From JBHIEE01 sp046760445 (GTDB lineage Bacteria; Acidobacteriota; Aminicenantia; JdFR-78), in NCBI GenBank assembly GCA_046760445.1, contig JBHIEE010000022.1:1-30125 (forward strand): 30,125 nucleotides of DNA. Direction: 5' to 3'. Position 1 is the first letter of the stretch, and each line of letters opens with the position of its first letter. The position numbers and the translations under genes are program-made. Positions 24,557 to 30,125 of the stretch are shown piece by piece. The notes beneath the pieces were generated by a model. That model saw only the letters and a program-made list of their open reading frames with translations, was not told the origin of the DNA and did not search any database.

Positions 24557-25296
24557 TACCTGCTTACCTCAAAAGATATCAAGATTTTTTTTTGAACTCG
24601 GTAGCCACTCGGGGGAAGCTGTTTAATAATAGTTTCTGGGTCTAAACCAGGATAATGAGTATACCTCACTGTTCCAACTTTAAATCCTCTTTCCTTCAAC
24701 TTGGTTATTGCCCAATTCAATTCTTTTCCAATTAAATCAGGCATAATATATTTTTTTTCCCATCCTCCTTGGCTGACTAAGAGATTTATAGGGAAAGTTC
24801 TTTCTTTCTCAGTTGCTTTTTCAGGATTCTGAGCCATAATGTGACCAGTACTGTAACGAGATGAATGTGCTTGAGCAACTAATCCTTTAGTTAAATTCCT
24901 TTCCTTAAGAATAATTTCCGCTGCTCTGAGGGTTTTTCCTACTAAATCAGGAACAATTATTCTTTCGCTTCCAGCACTTACTGTCACTTTAACAATTTTA
25001 TTTCTTTTTAATTTAGATCCAGGAGCTGGGTTCTGAGAGATGATTTTTCCTTGAGAAAATTTATCACTGAATTGGGTTGATTTTTGTTTAAGATAGAGCC
25101 CCTTTTCTAAAAGGATAACTTTTGCTTTTTCTACTGTTTCTCCAGTTAAATTGGGAACAGTAATTACTTCTCCCCTGATTATTATTTTCATGGTAATAAA
25201 AGCACTTAAAAGCATAATAGCCAAAAGGAACAAAGTCCAAAAAGTATATCTAAAAAAATTTGTGGAAGTGAATATCTTTTTCATTTTATTGATCAT
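24556..25296 (-). CDS. membrane-anchored protein with three PASTA domains
   Basis: The 246-residue protein has a short cytoplasmic tail, one transmembrane helix (about 15-38) and three consecutive PASTA domains. These start at VPNLTGETVEKAK (about 43), VPDLVGKTLRAAE (about 108) and MPDLIGKELNWAI (about 182). PASTA domains bind muropeptides or serve as spacers in peptidoglycan-associated proteins. Unlike PknB kinases or PBP2x, there is no kinase or penicillin-binding domain here, so it is a stand-alone envelope protein. The start may be the ATG at 25296 or the one at 25284 (MKKIFTS), and neither has a Shine-Dalgarno. It is the first gene of the PASTA-rpe-epimerase-bamD operon. Confidence 0.9.
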   Translation of the reverse strand: MINKMKKIFTSTNFFRYTFWTLFLLAIMLLSAFITMKIIIRGEVITVPNLTGETVEKAKVILLEKGLYLKQKSTQFSDKFSQGKIISQNPAPGSKLKRNKIVKVTVSAGSERIIVPDLVGKTLRAAEIILKERNLTKGLVAQAHSSRYSTGHIMAQNPEKATEKERTFPINLLVSQGGWEKKYIMPDLIGKELNWAITKLKERGFKVGTVRYTHYPGLDPETIIKQLPPSGYRVQKKILISFEVSR

Positions 25297-25309
25297 ATGT
25301 TCAAATTAC

Positions 25310-25338
25310 TCTATAACACAGATTATTTATTTAGTAAA
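25310..25338 (-). promoter_or_regulatory. candidate promoter of the PASTA-rpe operon
   Basis: On the minus strand TTTACT (25333-25338) and TATAGA (25310-25315) are separated by 17 bases. Each is an imperfect match. The start codons at 25296 or 25284 would have leaders of about 7 or 19 bases. Confidence 0.35.
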
Positions 25339-25510
25339 TAGAGGATATAAGAAATTTCACGGAAAAATTGATAAACAGAAAATTCCTTTCTACTTATTTC
25401 CTTTTTATTTAATCAATTTCTTATTATAATAATAGGCCTAAAATGAGAGTGTCAAAAATAACATGAAAAAATACGAAAACCACAGAGAACACAGACGAAA
25501 TATATAAAAT

Positions 25511-25694
25511 GTCAAATAACAAAGCTCAAATGACAAATGAAATCCAAAATCCAAATGACCAAAAAAATCAGTTAATTTGGCATTTAGTCATTTGTCATTC
25601 CTGCCTGTCGGCAGACAGGGATTTGACATTTGGATTTTGTCATTTAGATTTGTTTGGTAGTATTAGGATTTATTGAGATTTGAGATTTAATAAA
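25511..25694. repeat. heptamer arrays in inverted arms around a GC-rich palindrome
   Basis: The left arm (25511-25560) reads with a seven-base period around CAAATGA and AATCCAA. The right side (25576-25600 and 25620-25652) carries the complementary words TCATTTG, CATTTGG, ATTTTGT. A third stretch (25666-25694) repeats TGAGATT. Between the arms sits the GC-rich palindrome CCTGTC-GGCA-GACAGG (25604-25619). The whole could fold into a long hairpin. Confidence 0.7.
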
Positions 25695-25706
25695 GCAGGT
25701 GGGTTC

Positions 25707-25726
25707 CCTGCCTGACAGCAGGCAGG
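25707..25726. repeat. GC-rich palindrome CCTGCCTG-acag-CAGGCAGG
   Basis: A perfect 8-base stem with a four-base loop. It is closely related in sequence to the palindrome at 25604-25619, and both stand out from the AT-rich surroundings. No T-run follows, so it does not look like a standard terminator. Confidence 0.75.
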
Positions 25727-25772
25727 TGTGGTTAAATTTGATAATATGTCTAAAATTTGAAGGAGAGAAAAA

Positions 25773-26813
25773 ATGAATTTCAAAGAATATTCAGATTTTA
25801 GAAGTGACACAGTAACTCGACCAACTGAAAAAATGAGAAAGGCTATGGGAGAGGCTGAAGTAGGGGATGATGTTTTAGGAGATGATCCTACGGTTAAGAA
25901 ATTAGAAATCTTGTCAGCTCAAAAAATAGGAAAAGAAGCTGCTCTTTTTGTGCCTTCTGGAACAATGGGGAATGCCATTGCTGTCAAGGTCTGGACTAAA
26001 GAATTAGAGGAAGTAATTGTCGAAGAAAGGTCTCATATTTATAATATGGAATCAACTCATTTAACTTTTGTTTCTCGAGTGATGCCTCGACCGCTTGCTT
26101 CTAATAGAGGAGCAATGTCACCTGAAATAGTTGAAAAAGCAATTAGAAAACCAGCCCCTCATATTCCTGGAACTTCATTGATCTGTTTGGAAAATACTCA
26201 CAATAATTGGGGAGGAGCAGTTATTTTTTTAGAAAATTTTAAAGAATTAAAAAAAATAGCTAAAAAGTATAATATTAAAATTCATTTAGATGGAGCAAGA
26301 ATTTTTAATGCGAGCTTAGCTTCAGGAGTGGCTGTTAAAGAATATGCAAAATATGCTGATTCAGTTATGTTTTGTCTTTCCAAAGGTCTTTCAGCACCTA
26401 TTGGTTCTATGTTAATTGGGTCAAAAGAATTTATTGAGCAAGCACGAAGGGTAAGAAAGCTCTTAGGAGGAGGAATGAGACAGGTAGGGGTAATTGCTGC
26501 AGCTGGCATTATAGCTTTAACTGAGATGGTTGATCGGTTAATTGAGGATCATAAAAGAGCAAAAAAGCTGGCTCAAAGTATTTCTGATTTACCAGGTATA
26601 GAGTTGAACCCGGATTTGGTGGAAACAAATATTATTATTTTTAAATTTAATCATCCTAAAATTTCAACCCAGAAATTTCTCACTTCTCTAAAAGAAAAAG
26701 GGGTACTTGCTTTGGCTATGGGAAATCAAATTAGATTTGTTACTCATAAAGATATCAAAGATGATGATATTGAACAAACAATAAATGCTTTCAAGAAGAT
26801 ATTGGTTAATTAA
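25773..26813 (+). CDS. ltaE: low-specificity L-threonine aldolase
   Basis: This is a PLP enzyme cleaving L-threonine/allo-threonine to glycine and acetaldehyde. The 346-residue protein begins with the family hallmark FRSDTVTRPTEKMR. GDDVLGDDPTVKKLE, PSGTMGN (61-67) binding cofactor phosphate, and HLDGARIFNA (Asp173, Arg176) follow. The Schiff-base lysine is Lys204 in CLSKGLSAPIGS. AAGGAGAG lies upstream of the ATG. Its stop overlaps the start of the DMT permease gene by one base, suggesting coupled expression. That permease could move an amino acid handled by the enzyme, which is inference. Confidence 0.96.
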   Translation: MNFKEYSDFRSDTVTRPTEKMRKAMGEAEVGDDVLGDDPTVKKLEILSAQKIGKEAALFVPSGTMGNAIAVKVWTKELEEVIVEERSHIYNMESTHLTFVSRVMPRPLASNRGAMSPEIVEKAIRKPAPHIPGTSLICLENTHNNWGGAVIFLENFKELKKIAKKYNIKIHLDGARIFNASLASGVAVKEYAKYADSVMFCLSKGLSAPIGSMLIGSKEFIEQARRVRKLLGGGMRQVGVIAAAGIIALTEMVDRLIEDHKRAKKLAQSISDLPGIELNPDLVETNIIIFKFNHPKISTQKFLTSLKEKGVLALAMGNQIRFVTHKDIKDDDIEQTINAFKKILVN

Positions 26814-27661
26814 TGAAATACAGATTATCCCTTCTCTTAGCAGCCTTTCTCTGGAGTACATCCTTTCCAATAATTAAATATGGTTTAGGATTTTCTAATC
26901 CTTTTGAATTGGTTTTCCTGAGATTCGTTTTTGCTGCTGGAGGAGTGCTCATCTTTTTTCTATGGAAAGGAATAATTCACTGGTCAGTATTAAAAAATAG
27001 GACTTTAATTCTTTTAGGAGTAATTAATACTGCAGGATTTATCTTTCAATTTCAGGGACAGAATCTAACTACCTCCTCTAAAGCAGCTATTCTCATTCAT
27101 TTGAATGTGATATTTGTTGCTTTTCTTTCGAAATTTATTCTAAAAGAAAAGTTAAATTTCAAAAAGATTATGGCTATTGGTTTTTCCTTGACAGGAGTAA
27201 TTTTGATTGGTACTCATTTAAAGATTTCTTCTTTTACTCAAATAAATTTTAAAGGAGATATGTTAATACTTTTGGCTGCTTTATCCTGGGCATTTTACAT
27301 TATCTTTTCTAAAAAAATTGTCTCTTTAATTTCCCCGAAAGAAATTGTTTTTGGAGTTATGATCTGGACTTTTTTATTTTTGACAATAGTCACCGTGCCT
27401 AGCGGCAAGGTGAGTTTTTCTTCTCTTTCTACCATTCTGATCGCTTTATATCTTGGAATATTTTGTTCAATTATTCCATATTTTCTATATACCTTTAGTT
27501 TGAAAAAAATTACAGCTACAACTTCTTCTATTTACTTGCTTATAGAAATGGTTTTTGCTGTTACTTTGTCAGTTTTATTTCTAAAAGACAGACTAACTAT
27601 TTTTGATCTTATTGGTTCTATTTTTATTATTACGGGAATTTATTTAGGAAGTAATAAATAG
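26813..27661 (+). CDS. DMT-superfamily permease with two EamA domains
   Basis: The 282-residue inner-membrane protein has ten predicted helices in two EamA halves. The halves begin near LAAFLWSTSFPIIKYGLGF (about 9-27) and at DMLILLAALSWAFYIIFSK (about 149-167). The typical first-half end FLSKFILKEKLNFKKIMAIGFSLTGVILIG and the second-half end IFIITGIYLGSNK are present. DMT members commonly export amino acids or other metabolites. The substrate is unknown. The ATG overlaps the aldolase stop (TAATGA), so it is translated with it. Confidence 0.93.
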   Translation: MKYRLSLLLAAFLWSTSFPIIKYGLGFSNPFELVFLRFVFAAGGVLIFFLWKGIIHWSVLKNRTLILLGVINTAGFIFQFQGQNLTTSSKAAILIHLNVIFVAFLSKFILKEKLNFKKIMAIGFSLTGVILIGTHLKISSFTQINFKGDMLILLAALSWAFYIIFSKKIVSLISPKEIVFGVMIWTFLFLTIVTVPSGKVSFSSLSTILIALYLGIFCSIIPYFLYTFSLKKITATTSSIYLLIEMVFAVTLSVLFLKDRLTIFDLIGSIFIITGIYLGSNK

Positions 27662-27730
27662 TGGTTCCTTCCTCATTTGTGTGGATTAAAGGTTAATATA
27701 ATAGAAGAATGAAAAGTTCAAATGACAAAC

Positions 27731-27855
27731 GTAAATCGTAAAGAGTAAGGAGTAAAGAGTAAAGTGATAAATAACACCTTACGATTTACACTTTACACTT
27801 CACGGATTTGACATTCTTTTGGCATTTGACTGCCCGCCGCCTTGCTTTGGCAAAC
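27731..27855. repeat. heptamer arrays in inverted arms (GTAAAGA / TTACACT) with a GC-rich tail
   Basis: The left arm (27731-27765) reads GTAAATC, GTAAAGA, GTAAGGA, GTAAAGA, GTAAAGT. The right arm (27779-27806) reads TTACGAT, TTACACT, TTACACT, TCACGGA, complementary to the left. An outer pair of AAATGACAAA-like words encloses them, and a GC-rich imperfect palindrome (GCCCGCCGCCTTGCTTTGGCAAACG) follows at 27832. No gene lies between 27662 and 27891. Confidence 0.75.
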
Positions 27856-27891
27856 GAGGATTTCGGACTTTGGATGGGAGCCAAAATAGTT

Positions 27892-28140
27892 TCATAGACA
27901 TTCAGCTACAATTTCGGCTATGTCTTTGACTTTAATTTCTTCTTCTTTCCCTTTATCTTTCAGTCCATCTTCTAACATGGTCAAACAAAAAGGACAGGCT
28001 GTGGAAACTATTTCAGCATGAGTATTTATTACTTGTTCAGTTTTTAGATGGTTTATTCGAGTACCAAGAATTTCTTCTGTCCACATAAGTCCTCCTCCAG
28101 CTCCGCAGCAGAAACGGTGTTCTTTGTTTTTTTCATTTTT
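27892..28140 (-). pseudogene. 5'-truncated cysteine-rich (CCG) domain oxidoreductase fragment
   Basis: About 80 C-terminal codons of a CCG-domain protein survive. HRFCCGAGGGLMW and STACPFCLTMLEDG are the diagnostic cysteine motifs of the second CCG domain of HdrD/GlpC/LutA-like iron-sulfur oxidoreductases, which pass electrons via heterodisulfide- or quinone-linked complexes. Intact family proteins have a ferredoxin domain and a first CCG domain upstream, and these are absent. The reading frame continues a little further, to 28203, but residues before about KNEKNKEH no longer resemble the family. Homology therefore stops near 28135-28141, just where repeat and transposase-derived sequence begins. 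No promoter or ribosome binding site was found. It is most likely a dead remnant. Confidence 0.8.
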
Positions 28141-28167
28141 GCATGTTAATAGGAAGGAAATAACAGA

Positions 28168-28262
28168 TAAATTCCAATATCCAAACTTTTTTATTTCGGT
28201 CATTGAGATTTTGATTATTGGAGCTTATTTGGAATTTGGGATTTGTGATTTGAGATTTCTTT
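28168..28262. repeat. heptamer-periodic stretch at the junction of two gene remnants
   Basis: AATTCCA and ATATCCA units near 28170 face GGAATTTG, GGATTTG, TGATTTG and AGATTTC units at 28231-28261, which have a seven-base period. The stretch fills the space between the truncated CCG gene and the transposase fragment. Confidence 0.5.
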
Positions 28263-28432
28263 TGTTGGAGTGTCCTAAATGTGGCGCAGAGATGAAAATC
28301 ATTGCTTTTATCACTGATTACTCAGTAGTGGATAGAATCATTAATCACCTCAAGGTCACCTTTACGGCTGAAAGACCGCCTCCACCTCATGTCTTCCATC
28401 AGCAACTATCCATTGCGGCTTCACCCTGTTAG
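28262..28432 (+). pseudogene. C-terminal fragment of an IS91-family (Y2) transposase
   Basis: The last 57 codons of a frame ending at TAG 28430-28432 read LLECPKCGAEMKIIAFITDY, then VVDRIINHLKV and a proline run (ERPPPPHVF). This is the conserved tail of IS91/ISCR-type rolling-circle transposases (CPxCGxxMRIIAFIxD, then xIxxILxHL, then PPP). The upstream catalytic parts, including the HUH and double-tyrosine motifs and the N-terminal zinc ribbon, are missing. The frame extends back to 28124 only through unrelated repeat sequence. The fragment cannot be active. It is followed by an intact integrase gene on the same strand, a pairing known for some IS91-type elements. Confidence 0.75.
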
Positions 28433-28619
28433 ATATTAGGCTCTCATTGCTATATTGAGCTATGTGCTTTAGAATTTATTTTTTGTATAATTTGTTCTAT
28501 TTTCTGACATTATCTAACATGGCGAGGCAAGTGCGGGATATTTCTCATAATCAGCAATTTCTCATTTAAGAGGGGGTAAGTCTATATCATTTTGTTCTTT
28601 TGTTCTCTTTTCCCAAAAC
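28433..28619. other. non-coding gap upstream of the integrase
   Basis: No convincing ORF. It contains an 8-base inverted pair GTTAGATA (28428-28435) and TATCTAAC (28511-28518) separated by 75 bases. It also holds a very short frame from the ATG at 28519 (16 codons, MARQVRDIS...) with no other support. Confidence 0.5.
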
Positions 28620-28648
28620 TTGACATTCATTTTTTACCATGATATAAA
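28620..28648 (+). promoter_or_regulatory. strong sigma-70 type promoter of the integrase
   Basis: A perfect -35 TTGACA (28620-28625) and TATAAA (28643-28648, one mismatch) are separated by 17 bases. The expected transcription start is near 28655, giving a leader of about 100 bases to the ATG at 28757. No LexA-like palindrome overlapping the promoter was recognised. Confidence 0.65.
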
Positions 28649-28756
28649 TTCTCAGGGTGGTTAGCAAGTGAAATTTGGACAAAAAATGCAGAAGATCGAC
28701 GTAACCCAAAAAAGGAAATTCCTATTCTTTAAACTATAAGTAGAAAGAGATTGTTT

Positions 28757-29983
28757 ATGACAGAGGTAAATATCAGTCAAGATATATCAGGAAGAATAAC
28801 TGTTACTTTCCTTTATAATATGTCATGTATTACAAAAGTTAAAACTATAAAGGGTTATAAGTGGCATCCGGATAAAAAATACTGGAGCTTTCCCAATTCA
28901 GATGGGAAATTACAAGAGATTCTAAAAGTATTTAATGGAGAAAGAATTCGTTTAGATCCCATCTTGCAAGTGGACCATGAATTTTTATTAAACAAACTAC
29001 GTAAAGTGGTTCAGGCACGCCACTACAGTAGAAGAACCGAACAAACGTATGTTAACTGGGTCAAACGTTTTATTAACTTCCATGGTAATCGTCACCCATC
29101 AGAAATGGGTGAGAAAGAGATTAATGATTTTTTATCACACCTTGCCATTAGTGAATACGTGAGCGCCTCCACCCAAACTCAGGCTTTGTGTGCCATTGTA
29201 TTTCTTTACCGCCACGTACTGAATAAGGAAATTGGTCTGATGAATGGTTTGATTCGCGCCAAAAGACAAAAAAAACTTCCAGTCGTGTTGACAAAGGAAG
29301 AGGTCAAGTCAGTTCTGCGATTTTTAAAAGGTAACAAATGGCTGATGGCTATGCTGACGTACGGGGCTGGTCTGCGCCTGATGGAATGTTTGCGTTTGAG
29401 AGTGAAGGACATAGATTTTTCCACCCACCAAATTGTGGTTCGGGATGGTAAAGGAAATAAAGATAGGTTGACCATGCTTCCTACTGCTGTTAAAAAATCA
29501 CTTATAGAACACCTGGAACGGGTAAAAGAATTGCACCAACGTGACCTCCGGGAAGGTTTCGGACGAGTTTACATGCCTTATGCGCTGGAAAGGAAGTATC
29601 CGAATGCCGCCCATGAATGGGGCTGGCAATACGTTTTTCCCGCACCCAATCGTTTTGTCAATCCACAAACTGGTGTTCAAGGAAGACATCATGTCCATGA
29701 ATCTGTTTTACAACGGGCAGTGAAGGAGGCGATACGAAAAGCAGGTATTACCAAATTAGCAAGTTGTCATACATTCCGACATTCATTCGCGACTCATTTG
29801 TTAGAAGATGGTTACGACATCAGAACTGTTCAGGAGCTTTTAGGTCACAAAGATGTTAGCACAACGATGGTTTACACCCATGTATTGAACCGTGGAGGAA
29901 GAGGAGTTCTCAGTCCAGTAGATAGACTTTTGAATTCAATACCAGGTGAGGAATCTGCTTATACTGCAAAAAAAGAAATATAA
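28757..29983 (+). CDS. integron-type tyrosine recombinase with an extra N-terminal domain
   Basis: Residue numbers follow the TTG at 28751. The ATG at 28757 (residue 3) is preferred, with AAAGAGA just upstream. Residues 3-70 form a small beta-rich module (YKWHPDKKYWSFPNSDG) resembling a HARP-like domain. The SAM-like DNA-binding domain is at about 75-170. The catalytic domain has Arg209 (GAGLRLME), Lys234 (DGKGNKDR), His340-x-x-Arg343 (HTFRHSFATH), His366 (LLGHKDVSTT) and nucleophile Tyr375 (VYTHV), all intact. The insertion at about 272-297 (MPYALERKYPNAAHEWGWQY) is the specific signature of integron integrases and separates it from XerC/XerD. Its codons are richer in G and C than the neighbouring genes, suggesting transfer. 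No attC array is visible in the window. Confidence 0.9.
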   Translation: MTEVNISQDISGRITVTFLYNMSCITKVKTIKGYKWHPDKKYWSFPNSDGKLQEILKVFNGERIRLDPILQVDHEFLLNKLRKVVQARHYSRRTEQTYVNWVKRFINFHGNRHPSEMGEKEINDFLSHLAISEYVSASTQTQALCAIVFLYRHVLNKEIGLMNGLIRAKRQKKLPVVLTKEEVKSVLRFLKGNKWLMAMLTYGAGLRLMECLRLRVKDIDFSTHQIVVRDGKGNKDRLTMLPTAVKKSLIEHLERVKELHQRDLREGFGRVYMPYALERKYPNAAHEWGWQYVFPAPNRFVNPQTGVQGRHHVHESVLQRAVKEAIRKAGITKLASCHTFRHSFATHLLEDGYDIRTVQELLGHKDVSTTMVYTHVLNRGGRGVLSPVDRLLNSIPGEESAYTAKKEI

Positions 29984-30092
29984 TCAGGACTAAAATTATG
30001 CGTTATTTTTACCGTAACAGCATGATACAATTGGATCTATGCGTTTATTGTTTGAAATATTTAAAAGTCTTATACTGCAAGAATTGCAGTAT
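29958..30092. repeat. 12-base direct repeat plus inverted copy at the integrase 3' side
   Basis: CTTATACTGCAA occurs at 29958-29969 (inside the last codons of the integrase) and again at 30069-30080. The second copy is immediately followed by its inverse: ATACTGCAA (30072-30080), GAA, TTGCAGTAT (30084-30092), a perfect 9-base stem. A hairpin at 29998-30023 (ATGCGTTA facing TAACAGCAT) lies between. Confidence 0.55.
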
Positions 30093-30125
30093 TTGTCAGA
30101 TTACTTAGGCTGTCTAATACATGTT
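30039..30125 (+). CDS. possible start of an ORF cut by the window edge
   Basis: From the ATG at 30039 the frame stays open for all 29 remaining codons (MRLLFEIFKSLILQELQ...). GGAT lies just upstream, a weak ribosome binding site. No family is recognised. It overlaps the palindrome at 30072-30092, and 29 open codons can arise by chance, so support is weak. If it is real, its place right after the integrase is where a partner gene of the element would be expected. Confidence 0.2.
   Translation, partial: MRLLFEIFKSLILQELQYLSDYLGCLIHV

Larger units (their letters stand above)
25297..25772. other. gene-free interval carrying a promoter, a heptamer hairpin and two GC palindromes
   Basis: This 476-base gap separates the divergent PASTA and threonine aldolase genes. 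No ORF with coding character was found. The left part holds a candidate minus-strand promoter. From 25511 it is filled with repeat structure described separately. The AAGGAGAG ribosome binding site of the aldolase gene is at its right end. Confidence 0.7.

Noticed and set aside
25511..25726. CRISPR array
   Set aside because: The units are seven bases long with no spacers of constant length, and no cas gene is present.
28124..28261. N-terminal part of the open frame leading into the IS91 fragment
   Set aside because: It reads through repeat DNA and the antisense of the CCG remnant. Only the part after about 28262 resembles a transposase.
28428..28518. A complete attC site
   Set aside because: The two core-like heptamers are in the order GTT then AAC, the reverse of a single attC, and no inner paired arms were found.
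30022..30108. Short ORF with several cysteines (MIQLDLCVYC...)
   Set aside because: It has fewer than 30 codons, no ribosome binding site, and overlaps the palindrome and the alternative frame at 30039. The cysteine pattern is probably chance.

Overview
This is an AT-rich stretch of chromosome from an uncultured diderm (Gram-negative type) bacterium. Evidence for two membranes is a BamD-like lipoprotein, a probable outer-membrane beta-barrel, several lipoprotein signals and a periplasmic solute-binding protein. The mix of a short archaeal/eukaryotic-type ProS, a PASTA protein next to rpe, a Ycf46-type AAA ATPase and a deoxyhypusine-synthase-like protein fits candidate-phylum lineages near Aminicenantes/Acidobacteriota. 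That placement is inference from gene content only. No rRNA, tRNA or CRISPR array was seen.

Layout: 1-735 (minus) holds a beta-propeller protein cut by the window edge and a small WxPGHW-repeat lipoprotein. 880-4421 (plus) is a tight four-gene operon: HU-like protein, Ycf46-type AAA ATPase, unknown membrane protein and DHS-like protein. 4493-10988 (minus) carries purH, coaE and a complete carbohydrate-type ABC importer (binding lipoprotein, ATPase, two permeases). 11113-13917 (plus) carries proS, pcm and a DUF192 protein. 13940-21926 (minus) carries miaB, recN, a subtilisin-like protease, a beta-barrel protein and a SERCA-like P-type ATPase. 22141-25296 (minus) is an overlapping operon: PASTA protein, rpe, sugar-nucleotide epimerase, BamD-like lipoprotein. 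25773-27661 (plus) is threonine aldolase plus a DMT permease.

The right end (about 27890-30125) is accessory DNA. It holds a 5'-truncated cysteine-rich (CCG) oxidoreductase gene, the last ~57 codons of an IS91-type transposase, and an intact integron-type tyrosine recombinase. The recombinase has an unusual N-terminal domain, its own strong promoter and less AT-rich coding sequence than its neighbours.

The most unusual non-coding signal is a series of intergenic arrays with a 7-bp (once 8-bp) period. The repeat word differs from locus to locus, but at most loci two arms face each other as inverted repeats that could fold into long hairpins, some with GC-rich palindromes inside. They lie at 6041-6184, 12566-12690, 13374-13408, 13930-13957, 25511-25726, 27731-27855 and 28168-28262, sometimes forming the start or end of a neighbouring gene.
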